Below, piece by piece: positions 1 to 11,310 of a DNA stretch of 64,000 bases (within the stretch, counting starts at the first letter, position 1; every line of letters begins with the position of its first letter). The stretch covers positions 91,413,322 to 91,477,321 of the forward strand of contig NC_053035.3 of NCBI RefSeq assembly GCF_002575655.3. Direction: 5' to 3'. This DNA is from Aegilops tauschii subsp. strangulata. Taxonomy: Eukaryota; Streptophyta; Magnoliopsida; Poales; Poaceae. The translations under genes and the position numbers were made by a program. The notes below the pieces were generated by a model. It saw nothing but the letters and a program-made list of their open reading frames with translations. It was not told the DNA's origin and did no database searches.

Positions 1-1150
1 TCCGGTTTTTATGGTACTTTTGTTTTCTATTTTGGTTTCTTTGTCTCTTCATGGTTTTATTCATTATTTCTCTTTCTCATTACTATTTTCACCGGTTTTC
101 TTGGTTTCTTTTCTCAGTTTTCACTGTTTTATTTATGTCATTTTCTACAATTTATTTCAGTTTTCTTTGTTTCTTTTCATGGTTTTCACTAGCGTTTTTC
201 TCTTTTTTTTGCATTATTTTTTATTTATTTTTCAGTTTTCTTCAATTGCTTGTTTGTTTCTTTCTCGGTTTTCGTTGTTTCCATTCATTTTCATTGATTT
301 CCTTTATTTTTTGTTTATTTTTTGGTTTTCTTTAGTTTCCTTTGTTTATTTGTCGGTTTTTCATCGGTTATTTTTTTGTGCAATGCATGCCTACTTTTTT
401 TTATACACGGTATACTTTTTAGTGTACACACGGAACATTTTGTTAATACACATTGGAATTTTTATAAACAAATGATGTATATTGTTTCTTAAATACAAGT
501 TTTGAATACATGATCGACATTTTTTAAATACACATGAACATTTTTATGGCAATAAAGTTTTTTACACATAATCTACATTTTTTGTATACATCATGATCAT
601 TTTGAAATACATGTTTGAAAATTTTCTAAGACAAAATAAATATTTCTATATTTCTCTATCTATATATATATATATATTATGTCTGATTTTAGTTAATGTT
701 GAACAATTTCCGTATGCATCGGGAACATTTTGTATGCACGTTCAACATTTGGTTAATACATGAACAACATTTTCTCATACAAAATTTTATTATTATTTTT
801 TACACATTTTTGCATACAAGATAAACATTTTGTTCTATTCATGTTTATCATTTTTCAAAGGCTTGATTAAAAAATTCAAATATTTGATTGAGATTTTTCA
901 AATGTATCATTAATATATATTTTTAATACATGATCAAAAAAACATACAAATTGTATATTTTTTGTATACATTTTACGTATACATGAGAAAAAATGTGTAC
1001 ACATTAAAAGATTTTTTAATGCTTTATTAACTTTTTTCAAATGTTTTATGTAAAGTGTTTTTTTGTAATTTACTTGTTTACAATATTTAAAGTATAAACA
1101 GAAGTTAAAAAGAAAACAAAAAACGAAAATAAAAAAGTAAGAAAAACAGA
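1..1150. other. AT-rich low-complexity intergenic DNA
   Basis: The first 370 bases are strongly T-rich on the + strand, with recurring GGTTTTC/TTTCTTTT units. The rest is AT-rich with recurring phrases around ACATTTT and ATACATGA, and a short (TA)n tract near 660-678. Open frames here encode only Phe/Leu/Ser-rich strings that follow from base composition. It is probably decayed transposon sequence. I see no gene. Confidence 0.5.
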
Positions 1151-1205
1151 AGGAAAAAAAGAAGGTTGTGGCTTGTGGCCTCACGCGCACCAGTGAGGAA
1201 GGTTG

Positions 1206-1348
1206 CATGTGAAGAATGAATATGCAACTAGGTGGGACGAGTGGAAGTCGATGGTGGATTTCCTACATGAGGGGCATGTTAGCATGTGAAGAATGAATAT
1301 GCAACTAGGTGGGGCGAGTGGAAGTCAAGGGTGGATTTGCTAGATGAG
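1206..1348. repeat. Two-copy 77-bp tandem duplication
   Basis: A segment beginning CATGTGAAGAATGAATATGC at 1206 recurs at 1283 with a handful of substitutions, giving two copies at a 77-base period. It does not overlap a convincing open frame. A local duplication in non-genic DNA is the simplest reading. Confidence 0.75.
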
Positions 1349-3001
1349 AATTAGCAAATCCGAAAAATGAATACACCCAACCCTCCCCGATAAAGTTGCA
1401 CATGTGTTTCCTTTATAGTTGTATGATAGGTGGGACACGTACAGTTGCATGCGGATTGTGACACGTGCAGTTGTGTATCACATCTACACATGTAACTGGT
1501 TGTAAAAAAGATTGCGAAAAATCCTACAGAAAAAGAACATCCCCCGTGGGTTTCGGATATTGTTTTCATGCGAGGAAAATACCATTTAAAAAGGGAAATT
1601 AAACATAAATAAATCTACATGAAGTATGCCTACACTTACTAGAAAGGAAAACAATAAGTGACATGAATCCCATTTAAAAAGTAGTCTACATGGGCCTGAA
1701 AAGGCTTGACTCTTCTCTTGAAAAAAATGAAAATTTATAGCCAACATAAAAACACAACATTGGGCCCATATAAAACCCAAACACACAGATGCCAAAACAA
1801 AAACAGACCACGCGCGATACAAAACGGTCTGACAAGGAAAACGAAATGCACAGACGCGGGACACAGCTGAAACCAAGTGTGTGATCAACAGTTTTGCATG
1901 AAAAATTGCATCACTTGATCGTGTGGTGGAGAACTTAGATGTGACACAGCTAATTTTCATCTAGACATGAATTAGCAAATCTGTTCCTTTTTTTCCCTTT
2001 TAGATTTCCATGAGTAGTTTGGTATAAGTTACCCGCAAAAAAAGGTATATAAATTGATTCAAAAATAGGGGTTTGAGGCTAAGGCTAAACTTGCATTCTG
2101 AATGCTCTTTACCAAATAACAGTAGCGATGTTTGTTCTGTTTTCTAACAAATGGATTTTATTTTTGGCGAAAACTAACAAATAGATACCCAACTGAAAAT
2201 GAAGGAACTATTTGTAAAATCTGCAATAACCTAATGCTTCAAAGCATTTTTGGAAAACCACATTTAGAATGTTGCCAAGCAGTAGTGAACTTTTGCTCCC
2301 GTGACATGGTGAGCTCCACGGCGACGCTGTCTGGACCATCATTTGTGCGCATCCACATCATTCCAGGTGGCGACGGCGACACTGCCTTTGCAACTTGCAG
2401 CGACAAGAGAACAAGGTGCTCCCTGGTCCACGAGAGAACAAGATGCTTGGCTAATCAATGGACATAATATCCGCATTGATCCACAAATACATCGGGTGCT
2501 TGTGCTTCTTCTTTTCCACAGGCAGCTACACCACCCCCAAAAGAATTGATTATACTACGTACATGATGCCTTAATTTCGAACAAATATGGTTTTTGCATG
2601 ATTGCGGGCAAATATGATGTTACCTTATTAATATGTATTGCCGTAGCTTTTTTATGAAAGGGTGTCGCTCTGGCACATTTTTGTGGAGACTTCAAATTTC
2701 AAGTTCTATAGTGCGTCTTCGCAATTTATATATATGTAAGTTTTCAACACGTGTAATGGAATAGCAAAAGACAGAGACCGACGTGTACTTGGAAGTCAGG
2801 AACACATATTGTTTTCAACTATTATGTATTGTGCGATAGCGAAATGAGATAAGAAAGGAAGAGCATGCATGTCTTTGACTTGTGCACAGTGTACACATGA
2901 TACCACCGACTTTTACAGAAAGTAATCATATGATTGCATTGTAGGTTTCATTGTACATACCCACTAGACCTACTCAAAGGAGGGTGCGATTTCAGGCTTG
3001 T
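1349..3001. other. Intergenic, no gene recognised
   Basis: Mostly AT-rich unique-looking sequence. Around 1400-1500 short phrases such as ACACGTGCAGTTG and ACACGTACAGTTG recur, suggesting old repeat material. An open frame at 2132-2467 (+, 111 codons) has no domain that I recognise and no flanking exons. I see no supported feature. Confidence 0.4.
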
Positions 3002-3004
3002 TAA

Positions 3005-3409
3005 GAGCATCTCCAACCAGACTTGGCTAATTTGGCCCCTTGTACATTTGCGGACGCGTTCAAACAACGTTTGGGTATGTCCACTTTAACCCTCGTTTGT
3101 CCGTGTACGCAGTTGTGTCCCTCAAATTATGTGATCACATGCATATGATTAGTGCGGATGAAGAGAGAAATAGAAAAGAAAGAATAAAAATAATATGATG
3201 TGGTCAAGTATGGGCCGTGTCCGACGTGGCGGACTGCCCAGACACCCTCATTTATATTCTCCCCATATATGGGCTAAGTTACAGGGTTCAAAGAAGGATT
3301 TGGAGGTCCTGTTAGGTGGCATTTTTTCTATTCTCTCCAGTCAGGGCCATGTCTGGACTATCTACCCGGACATGTGATGATTGTTTGAGGGGTCTGGTTA
3401 AGGATGCTC
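3005..3409. mobile_element. PIF/Harbinger-type MITE, 405 bp
   Basis: The left end GAGCATCTCCAACCAGAC is matched, inverted and imperfectly, by the right end (...GTCTGGTTAAGGATGCTC). Both sides are flanked by TAA (3002-3004 and 3410-3412), which fits the 3-bp TWA target preference of PIF/Harbinger elements. It has no coding capacity, so it would be a non-autonomous miniature element. Superfamily assignment rests on the TSD and the end motif only. Confidence 0.65.
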
Positions 3410-3725
3410 TAACAAGACAATTTTAAATTTGTACGAAAACAAGTCAATTTTAGAGAATGGAAATAACATGCACAAATTTAGGCAATTGATAAGGTATAAT
3501 TGCTTAATTTACAACCTAATTAATAACTATATATTTCAACTAAATCCAATGAAAAACTTCTATTCAATACTTATTCTAGTGTCTATGGAGTATTTGAGAG
3601 TTTCTGGTTTACAAAATACTTGTATTTTAAAATTGCCTCTCTCTTTCTCCAATATATCTTCACCCTTCTCTTATATATGTCTATAACAGAAAATTACATT
3701 TAAGTAAATAAATAGTCTGGAACTT
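3410..3725. other. AT-rich intergenic, nothing recognised
   Basis: AT-rich sequence with no repeat boundary or convincing coding frame. The open frame at 3429-3686 looks compositional. Confidence 0.4.
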
Positions 3726-3780
3726 CTTGAGCTTCTTTGTCTAGGGGCTCTTGTTACGACTCTAGACAAAGAAGCTCAAG
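3726..3780. repeat. Perfect 19-bp inverted repeat (hairpin)
   Basis: CTTGAGCTTCTTTGTCTAG at 3726-3744 is exactly reverse-complemented at 3762-3780 with a 17-base spacer. The hairpin abuts the target-site duplication of the retroposon to its right (TSD starts at 3778). It is too short and too perfect to look like a usual MITE. Its function is unknown. Confidence 0.85.
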
Positions 3781-3792
3781 ATGATGGTCTAT

Positions 3793-4868
3793 TTTTTTAG
3801 AAATGGAGGAGGACTTCTAGCCTCTACATCTGGACGATGCATGCAGTCATTGTATTGATTATTCATATAAGACCTTACAAAGTCATACAACAGTAGAACT
3901 AAAGCCACCGTCTAGGCAACATCTGTCGCTACTCCTATCCAGTTGATGTAGGGATGCTGATAGTCTGGGCCTAATACCAAACAGACCTTGCAGCCAGACC
4001 TAACATCTAAGACCTGAGGTCCCAACCAGGACGTCTGCCGGGTATGGGGCACCCACCAGTCAGGCGCTCTCCTCAACCAGGATGCCTGCCGGGTATGAGG
4101 CCGCCGTAGCTACCTGCCATCAATCCATCTTTAGTGATGTACTGTTGCATCTACCTTGCCAGGTCTAGCTGCCGTCGACGCCACCACGACGCCAGACAAT
4201 GTCACCATCCTGCGCTCATCCATCATCACACACCCATCGGTGAGACCCCGCTGCTCCATGCCGCAGAGACCCGTCGTCGTCCACGCGAGAGAAGGCACGC
4301 CACACCACCTCACGCCTCTTCCATCCGGCGCCGCTCCACAAATGATGCCCCCAATAGGGAACACGACACCGTAGCGCCGCCATCATCCGATCCGGAGATC
4401 TTAGGATTTCTCCCGGAGTGGCACGAGCAGGTTGACGATAGTTGCTTGACGATGCCTTCATCAAGGTAACGACGTAGACACCACCATCGCCCGCCATGAC
4501 CGGACTCGGCTCGGTTTTCACCGGCGACTATGTCTCCCCAACTCGCCGCCGATGCTAATAGTGGGATCCAAGATCCGTCACTACCAGCCTGGCCAACCGT
4601 CTTCGGTGGAGAAGGCAGCCGCCACCACCATGCCCGGGCCAAGAGACCCGGACGTCCTCGTGCCGTGAAGATTACCCAGGGGATCTCCTCTTGCTGTTGT
4701 CGAGACGAGGCGCAGCCGCAGTAGATCTCGATCTAAACCCCTGGGGCCATATCAGATCTCATCACGGCCAAATCTCATCCGCCAAGCGGCCGCCGGAGAT
4801 CTCCTGGCCACCGCCAACCCGCTGCGCACTGCCGTTGGAGGAGGAGGGAGATGGACGCCTACCACCGG
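3793..4868 (-). mobile_element. Non-LTR retroposon without coding region, 1.08 kb
   Basis: Read on the - strand, the sequence runs from a GC-rich head at 4868 to a short A tail at 3798-3793. It is flanked by an exact 15-bp direct repeat AAGATGATGGTCTAT (3778-3792 and 4869-4883). A long TSD plus an A tail is the signature of target-primed reverse transcription. The head resembles GC-rich LINE 5' leaders and the tail (GATGTAGAGGCTAGAAG then A run) resembles cereal LINE 3' ends. No reverse transcriptase is present, so it is probably an internally deleted, non-autonomous copy. The small open frames inside it on both strands are shadows of GC-rich sequence. Confidence 0.7.
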
Positions 4869-4870
4869 AA

Positions 4871-4974
4871 GATGATGGTCTATAGCAGACTCGTATTTGA
4901 GGCGACAGCTGGTTCATCGGTGTGACTGGGTGCTGTTGTCTGGGTACAACAGGATGATGGTCTATAGCAGACTC
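4871..4974. repeat. 22-bp direct repeat beside the retroposon
   Basis: GATGATGGTCTATAGCAGAC followed by TC occurs at 4871 and again at 4953. Together with the TSD copy at 3778 the core GATGATGGTCTAT is present three times. The third copy suggests that the target site was already locally duplicated. Confidence 0.7.
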
Positions 4975-6031
4975 CTGCAGGTCGGATGCGAGTTTTCCGA
5001 ACCCAAAATTCATGGTGGGTGCACGTCCAATTTTGTGGACTTGCGCTAGCAGCGTCTTCTTCCCTAATCATATATGTTCTTGATTGGATGTTGGTAGGGC
5101 AATGCTTACCTGGAGTCCTTCCTTGGACAATGTTTCGAGAAGGAGGATCAACCTTAACGCAGATCTCGTGCATGTTATGCGTTCTTGCTATCAAGTTGGT
5201 TGGTACCTTTGCCCTTAACGTTAGCCTGCCATATTAGGTTCCACAGTTTCCTCCCACCATCAGAAGCTCCACTATGTTGACCCGTATCTGCAACATGATT
5301 GCACTCGTTGAATGTCATTCCATATGCACCCCTAACCAAGAAACTCTATTCTTCTCATTGTGTCAAGCAATGAGATCATCCCATGCCAATAATGGAATAC
5401 ACATGCCAACCACAGCATGGGCGTCATGAGGATTGGATAGCTGGAACAAGAAGTTCTGGCACCCATTTGAGCCTCGATCTGTTCCTTTTTCAAGATATGA
5501 TATACTACTAGTAGTAAGTTGTATCATCATGATGATGCATTAATAATGATATATAGGACCCATTAAATTAAAGTAGAAAAACGTTCTTGCATTGATAATG
5601 ATAAAGAAGGCGGGTACACCATCTCAAAAAAGAAACTACCGATAAAGAAGGCGGGCATACCCTTCCCTTTGGGTACCCAAGACTCCATCTCTCCCTTTTT
5701 GTAGCAACTACTCAAGATTTATCTCTAAAAGAAATACTGAAGATTTTCTATGGTAAGTAATATAGATAACTTAATGTGGTTGGAGCCTAGGACTGGGTAA
5801 ACCTCACCCTTGTAACAAATTTTCAAAAGAAACCAGAGAGAAACGTTGGATGGTTGTGGCATGCAGCAGATAGCAGTCGATCGATCGATCGGCTTTCAGT
5901 TGCACAATTTGAGGGGAGGAGGCCAAAAATGGCGCAGGATCTTATCAGTCCACACCTGCACTCGTCACCTCCCACTTCCTCCTCCACTTGCACTCGCACT
6001 ACGTCCGCTCGTTCCGCCGCCTGCGTGCTCC
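4975..6031. other. Intergenic and upstream region of the GT90 gene
   Basis: I see no exon structure. The frame at 4986-5237 has no recognised domain. Bases 5580-5670 contain a short repeated phrase (GATAAAGAAGGCGGG at two sites). The last ~180 bases, rich in C and CTCC and including GATCGATCGATCGG, probably hold the 5' leader and promoter of the downstream gene. I cannot place a TATA box with confidence. Confidence 0.4.
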
Positions 6032-7849
6032 ATGGGCGGCTACACGCCGGAGGGCGGCGGCAGCGGCGTCCGTGCCGCCCGCCCCGGACGGTACCCTCCC
6101 CTCGCCTCCCTCGTCGTCTCCACCATCGCCGCCTTCTCCGCCGTCATCGTCATCGCCGTCCTCCACTCGGTTCGTCGTCCCCGCCGTTGATTCTTGCATT
6201 TCTTGGTTTTGCGTTCCGTTCCCTCTGAATCGGATCGAATTGAAAAGTTTTCTCGAGATTGATCACGACGACGAACAATGTTGATTTCTTTCGTGTTTGC
6301 ATCCACGTCGATGGTGACCATGGTTTCTCGGCGCGGTGATTGATGTTGCAGGCGTACGACGACGCGCTGTCCCGGACGCGGACGCTGCTGGGGCACAACC
6401 TGGAGCCGACGCCGTGGCACCCGTTCCCGCACGACAAGGGCCGCCCGCCGCCGCGCGCCGCGCTCCGGTGCGCATCCTACCTCTCCTGCCTCCCGCCGCT
6501 CTCGCAGCCGAAGCCGGCGGCGGCGGCGGCGGCCAACGCGTCGAGGCCGCGGCAGTGCCCGTCCTACTTCGCCGCCATCCGCCGCGACCTGGCGCCCTGG
6601 CGGCGCCGCGACGGCGGCGGCGGCGGCATCACGCGCGCGCTCCTCGAGTCGGGCCGCCACCGCGCGTCCATGCGCGTCACCATCACGGGCGGCGGGACGC
6701 GGCTGCACGTGGACCTCTACTACGCCTGCGTCCAGAGCCGCGCGCTCTTCACCGTGTGGAGCCTGCTGCAGCTCATGCGGCGCTACCCCGGCCGCGTCCC
6801 GGACGTGGACCTCATGTTCGACTGCATGGACCGGCCGGCCATCAACCGCACCGAGCACACCGGCGAGGGCGCGCCGCCGCCGCCTCCCCTGTTCCGCTAC
6901 TGCACCACCCGCGACCACTTGGACATCCCGTTCCCGGACTGGTCCTTCTGGGGCTGGCCGGAGACGCACATCGAGCCGTGGACCCGGGAGTTCAGGAGCA
7001 TCAAGCAGGGCTCCAGGCGGGTGCGGTGGCCGGACAGGGTGCCCACGGCGTACTGGAAGGGCAACCCGGACGTGGCGTCGCCCCTCCGCCTCGCGCTGCT
7101 CGCCTGCAACGACACCAACCTATGGCGAGCCGAGATCATGCGCCAAGTAAATCGTCGTCCATCTCTATCCATTTGAATGCACATGTGGCGAGCCGAGATC
7201 GAGCTGAACAATCACATTTGAATGCAGAACTGGGAGGAGGAGGCCAAGTCCGGGTACCAGAACTCCAAGCTCTCCAGCCAGTGCACGCACCGGTAATTCG
7301 CCTTCGTCTTCTATCTCTATCCAAGCATCCATCCACCAATCCATGGCGGCTAACGTCTTGATCATGGGGTGGCGGTGCAGGTACAAGATCTACGCGGAGG
7401 GGTTCGCGTGGTCGGTGAGCCTCAAGTACATCCTGTCGTGCGGGTCCATGGCGCTGCTGATCGACCCGCTGTACCAGGACTTCTTCAGCCGGGGGCTGGA
7501 GCCGCGGGTGAACCACTGGCCGGTGAGCACGGTGGGGATGTGCGAGTCCATCCGGGACGCCGTGGAGTGGGGCAACGCGCACCCGGAGGATGCGGAGCGC
7601 GTCGGGAAGCGCGGCCAGCGGCTCATGCAGGAGCTGGGCATGGACACCGTCTACGACTACATGCTGCACCTGCTCACCGAGTACGCCGCGCTGCTCGACT
7701 TCCGGCCGGGGCCGCCGCACTCGTCCCAAGAGGTCTGCGCCGGTTCCGTGCTCTGCCTCGCCGACGACCGCCAGAGGAGGTTCCTGGAGGCGTCCGCCGC
7801 GTACCCCGCCACCGCCGGGCCGTGCTCCATGCCGCCGTCCGACGGCTGA
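6032..7849 (+). CDS. GT90 (CAP10/DUF821) O-glycosyltransferase, Rumi-like
   Basis: Four exons with GT..AG borders: 6032-6169, 6352-7146, 7228-7292 and 7381-7849, giving 488 residues. The ATG at 6032 was chosen because it directly precedes a short basic segment and one hydrophobic stretch (about residues 24-43, LASLVVSTIAAFSAVIVIAV). That is a type II membrane anchor, as expected for a Golgi or ER glycosyltransferase. The luminal part carries the CAP10/GT90 domain, with segments VDLMFDCMDRPAIN, IPFPDWSFWGWPE, PTAYWKGNP, YKIYAEGFAWSVSLKYIL and a donor-binding-like SCGSMALLI. Family knowledge: GT90 includes protein O-glucosyl/xylosyltransferases (Rumi) and plant members with poorly defined, probably cell-wall or glycoprotein, acceptors. 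GC content is high throughout, typical of grass genes with a 5' GC gradient. No frameshift or stop is seen. The exact acceptor cannot be inferred. Confidence 0.88.
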
Positions 7850-8265
7850 TCAATGCAAGTCAATGCGGGGTGGAGATTGAGCGTCCGTGCGTCGAGGGTA
7901 AAGGTGCATGCGATGCGCAATGGATGCGCCGACTTGTACTACTACTGCCATTATCAGGGATGATACGCCCGTGGGCGGGGCTGATTTGCGAGATTCTTTA
8001 GCCTGAGAGTGAGAGGGGGTGGGTCAGGATGGGGGTAGCGGTAGAGGGACACTAGTGTAGTGGAGTGGTACTAATCTCGGCACGTCACAATTTTGATTTT
8101 GGATTAGCTACTGTTGATCAGTCTCTAATAAACCTAAATGATAAGTGCCTTGCGAGAGAAAAGTGGGGAAAAAGTTTGAACGCTTTGTGTTTAATGAACA
8201 AGGTGATTCCATTTATTTTGTTTCTTTTTGAAGCAAAACTGAACAAGGTGGTAAATAATGCAGGT
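7850..8265 (+). other. 3' flank/UTR of the GT90 gene
   Basis: Bases after the TGA at 7847-7849 remain GC-rich for about 150 bases and then become AT-rich. This is consistent with a 3' UTR. No clear polyadenylation signal can be singled out. Confidence 0.35.
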
Positions 8266-8465
8266 GCGCCTTACTAGGCAGATGGGCAGAAATTGCTTTG
8301 GTGGAGAGTTGTCATTCTGTTGCGCCTTCCATGGTCTAGTGTCTCATCTTCCTTTTGTGCATTTGCTGGTGTTGTAATCAGTTTTTGTAGCTGTGGTTAG
8401 TTATTTCGGTTGTTGGGCTATGCGGAGTAGCTGGTTATTAATGAAAAAACTCCTTTCGAGAAAAC
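8266..8465 (+). repeat. Dispersed repeat, copy 1 (retroposon-like tail)
   Basis: This ~200-base segment (GCGCCTTACTAGGCAGAT ... GCGGAGTAGCTGGTTATTAA, ending in an A-rich tract) is repeated in direct orientation at 9638-9843 at roughly three-quarters identity. The shared, A-rich 3' end suggests two old insertions of the same non-LTR retroposon rather than part of the GT90 transcript. Confidence 0.6.
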
Positions 8466-9120
8466 CAAATTTTCAAAGTCAAGGCTCTGCCATTCTTCAA
8501 AGGGAAACGCTTTGAATCAGCCGGGTCGATTTCAGCAAAGCTTCCGCCGCCTCCATCGCATGCCACGCGTCCAGTGGTCCTACACACGAAACCGGTGGTG
8601 CTCAACAATCGCCCGCAGCGAAACAATCCCCATCCATGGCCACATTCTTCTTCCTGTTGCAGGGAAAGATTTTTGCAACAAAACTCTTTTTGCATAAGGC
8701 TCTATGCAACAAAGCTCCTGTTACAGAGATCGAACGAAAAAAAAAACGGTTTGAAAAAGTTCTGCAAAAAGGTTGTTGTTGCGGAAGACTGGGTGCAACA
8801 AGGCTCATGTTGCAAAAAATCAAAGAGAAAAAAGATGGTCCGAGAAAGATTGCAACCAGACCGTTGTTGCAGAGAGATGAGCGCGCTCCAAAAAAGTTTC
8901 GCAATAACGTCCTTGTTTCAGAAGCATGAGCGCAAGAAGGCTCCAGATGAAGAAATCAAAGACGAAAAAACAGTCCGAGAAAGATTGCAACAAGACTGCA
9001 GAGAGATTAGCGCGACATTAAGCTTGTTGAAGAGATCAACGGCTCCTTGGCACTCCATCCAACGGCTATTGAGGCAGCGGATCTTTTCATATTATCCAGC
9101 GGCCGATGCGTAGCGCTGCC
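8466..9120. other. Degenerate internally repetitive sequence
   Basis: Imperfect repeats of phrases such as TGCAACAAGGCTC, GTTGTTGCAGAGA and GTCCGAGAAAGATTGCAA recur every ~80-100 bases. The overlapping frames in several phases (for example 8574-9113 +) arise from this repetition and show no domain. Likely transposon-derived, class undetermined. Confidence 0.45.
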
Positions 9121-9637
9121 CTTTTTCAAACTACTAAACACGTTCTTTTGCCAAGAAACGCGTTCATCTTTCACTCTCTTTGGTTTGTATTAGAGCGTTA
9201 GCACCCATGAATGGGAATCATTTATACAAGAAGGAAATTAGGTGAAGATGTTCAAAATTGTGAGAACTTTGGTAAAAAATGACTGCAGGAACTCAGAAAC
9301 ACGCCCCACCCTCCCTAGTCGTCTCCTCTCCTAACCCTAGCGAGAGGCGAACTTGGACGCGCCGTCCCGCTACTTCTCCTTTGTCAGTATGTCGCCGCCC
9401 CCTCCTCGGGCGGCTCTATGGGCGTGGGAGTGTGAAGGTCCTGATCTACTAAATGGAGATGTAGTATTCCAAATTTTGGGTCTTTAGGTAGAGGCCTTGG
9501 GCCTCTGAACAAAGTGGTTTTCTTATACTTTTCTTCTAAGAAACAAAACCGATCAAGGTATATGTAAGGTTGTTTCATTGATCATGCAATGGAAGGCAAT
9601 AGCGGTTGTGTTGGGTAAGATTCAAACCATAGTCGAT
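9121..9637. other. Non-coding, retroposon-like leader sequence
   Basis: Around 9300-9410 there is a C-rich stretch with CCTAACCCTAGCGAGAGGCG, resembling the leader of a transcribed element. It is followed by sequence leading to the A-rich repeat end at 9843. One possibility is a single ~550-base non-autonomous retroposon at about 9290-9843. I could not find a convincing TSD. Confidence 0.3.
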
Positions 9638-9843
9638 GTGCCTTACTAGGCAGATTTGTAGAAATGGTGTGGGCGGGGAGTTTTTACTCAATTTGCGACT
9701 TCCATTGTATAGGGACTCATCTTCCTTTTGAGCATTTGTGAACGTTGCAATGAATTTCTACTTTGAAGTTTTGGTTAGTTATTTCGGTTCACAAACTATG
9801 CGGAGTAGCTGGTAATTAATGAAATGTCTATTTCAAAAAAACA
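9638..9843 (+). repeat. Dispersed repeat, copy 2 (retroposon-like tail)
   Basis: Second copy of the segment at 8266-8465. It shares CCTTACTAGGCAGAT, GACTCATCTTCCTTTTG-like sequence, GGTTAGTTATTTCGGTT and ATGCGGAGTAGCTGGT, and ends in TTTCAAAAAAAC. Confidence 0.6.
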
Positions 9844-10859
9844 AATTTCGGATACTTCTCCTTCCTTATCTGTCGCTTCGGCCCTTCTGGCGACGGTGAT
9901 GGTGTACAACATAGTCGCCTCTAGCCGCGTGTCATCGATGGGGGTGGTGGTGTCTACCCAACAAATAAGTATTTCTTGAGCCTTTCGATCTCAATGGTGT
10001 TGTCCATAGCAGCATCTTGATTCGCATGTAGATTCCTGTTGTTTGTTCTAGACAGTGAGGTTAGGGTTTGGGGGGTTAGTTCGTGACCTCCGACCTCATC
10101 CGCACGTTAGTGTGCCCTTCGGTGTCGGTGTGAGGCAAGCAGTATTAAATGGACATTGGACTCTTAGAACTATGACTCTTTTGGTTGTGATAATTTTCCA
10201 CGGTCTCACTTGCCCTTCGTGGTCGATGATGTAAGGCTAGCTCCAATGTTGGAGCAGCTTGTGATGGTGCAACATTGTCTCATTTGAGATGAAGAAGACA
10301 GTCGGTCCAAGGTTTTCAATGTAATTTCTTTATTTTCATAGTTGTTCTATTTAGTCACTTGATAATTAATGCTTTTTAATTTCGCCTACGTTGTCTCAAC
10401 ATAGTCGGTCCTAAGATGGGGTAAAGGAGGAGGATTGTGATATTCTTGGCGAGCCAACATCAAAACTCAGACACTCTTATGGAGATGAAACCCATAAGAA
10501 CATCGTCGAGGTGCAACCCTCAGCAATGTGGCATATCGGAACCTGCGTGTGGTGTTAAATGGGTAAGGGTCAGGTCATCACCCCCTTGGTGGCGTGTCGT
10601 ATCTTGATCTGGATACGGTCATGCGTGAGCAAGGATCAGGTCGTCGCATCCTTAGTGGTGCGCTACATCGGCGCCCTGGTGCAGTGGAAAATGAGCAATG
10701 GTCTTCACATTTGACTCAACAAGCTGAAAAGGTAAGGAAGCTAGCCGAGCCTAGCAGGATCCGCATAGGTGCTGGAATGTAGGGTCTCTGGTGGGTAAGT
10801 TACGGGAGTTAGTTGATAGTGGTGATGAGAGGTGTTGATATCCTATGCATCTAAGAAAT
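9844..10859. other. Non-coding, probable degenerate LINE 5' region
   Basis: No intact frame. The position directly upstream of endonuclease-like sequence, and the loose GT-rich transcribed-leader character, suggest the 5' part of a decayed LINE. The frame at 10594-10782 has no recognised domain. Confidence 0.3.
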
Positions 10860-11310
10860 CAAATGGAAGGGATAGAAGGCGAAGGAGGTGAAGGATACCG
10901 GCTTCAAGCTATGGTACACGTGGACAACTACAACACAAAAATGGAATAGGAATTTTGGTCAGCAAGAGCGTCAAGTATGAAGTGGGAGATAGAAAGAGGA
11001 CTAGATTATCCTCATCAAGTTGATCATTAGAGACTTAGTTCTCAATGTTATCAACAAGTATGCCCCAACTAGGCCACAATGAGGCCATCAAGAGGAAGTT
11101 GTGGAAAGGTCTGGAGGACATAGTTACGAGAAGCTCTTCATATGAGTCAATTGCCACATAGATACATCTAACACAGGTGTTGAAGGGGTGCATAGGGCCT
11201 TTAGTTATGGCAACAAGAATCAATGAGATGATGAAAGTTTCAATTTAGACTATGACATGATTGTAGCTAACACCCTCTCTGGAAAAAGATAATCCCATCT
11301 AAAGTTTACC
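10860..11310 (+). pseudogene. Degenerate LINE endonuclease (EEP) fragment
   Basis: Translation in shifting + frames gives pieces typical of plant LINE ORF2 endonuclease: a KLWY(T/V)...TTTT segment near 10905, (D)RIILIKL-like LIIRDLVLNVINKYAP around 11020-11060, and a GFEG/GYGNKNQ-like segment near 11180-11220. Several stop codons and frameshifts separate them. The APE-type endonuclease of such elements nicks target DNA before reverse transcription. This copy cannot encode an enzyme, and no reverse transcriptase follows. Assignment is by eye from the order of these segments. Confidence 0.5.

Noticed and set aside
11..475. 154-codon open frame in T-rich DNA
   Set aside because: Phe/Leu/Ser-rich product of pyrimidine-rich sequence; another frame is equally open; no domain or splice context.
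655..680. (TA)n tract as a promoter TATA box
   Set aside because: Simple repeat in low-complexity DNA with no gene downstream.
4134..4469. Overlapping open frames on both strands at 4.1-4.9 kb
   Set aside because: They lie inside the non-LTR retroposon, are open in several frames at once because of GC content, and show no domain.
6040..6969. Long - strand frame opposite the GT90 gene
   Set aside because: Mirror of GC-rich coding sequence; Arg/Ala-rich, and the sense strand has a coherent domain with matching splice sites.
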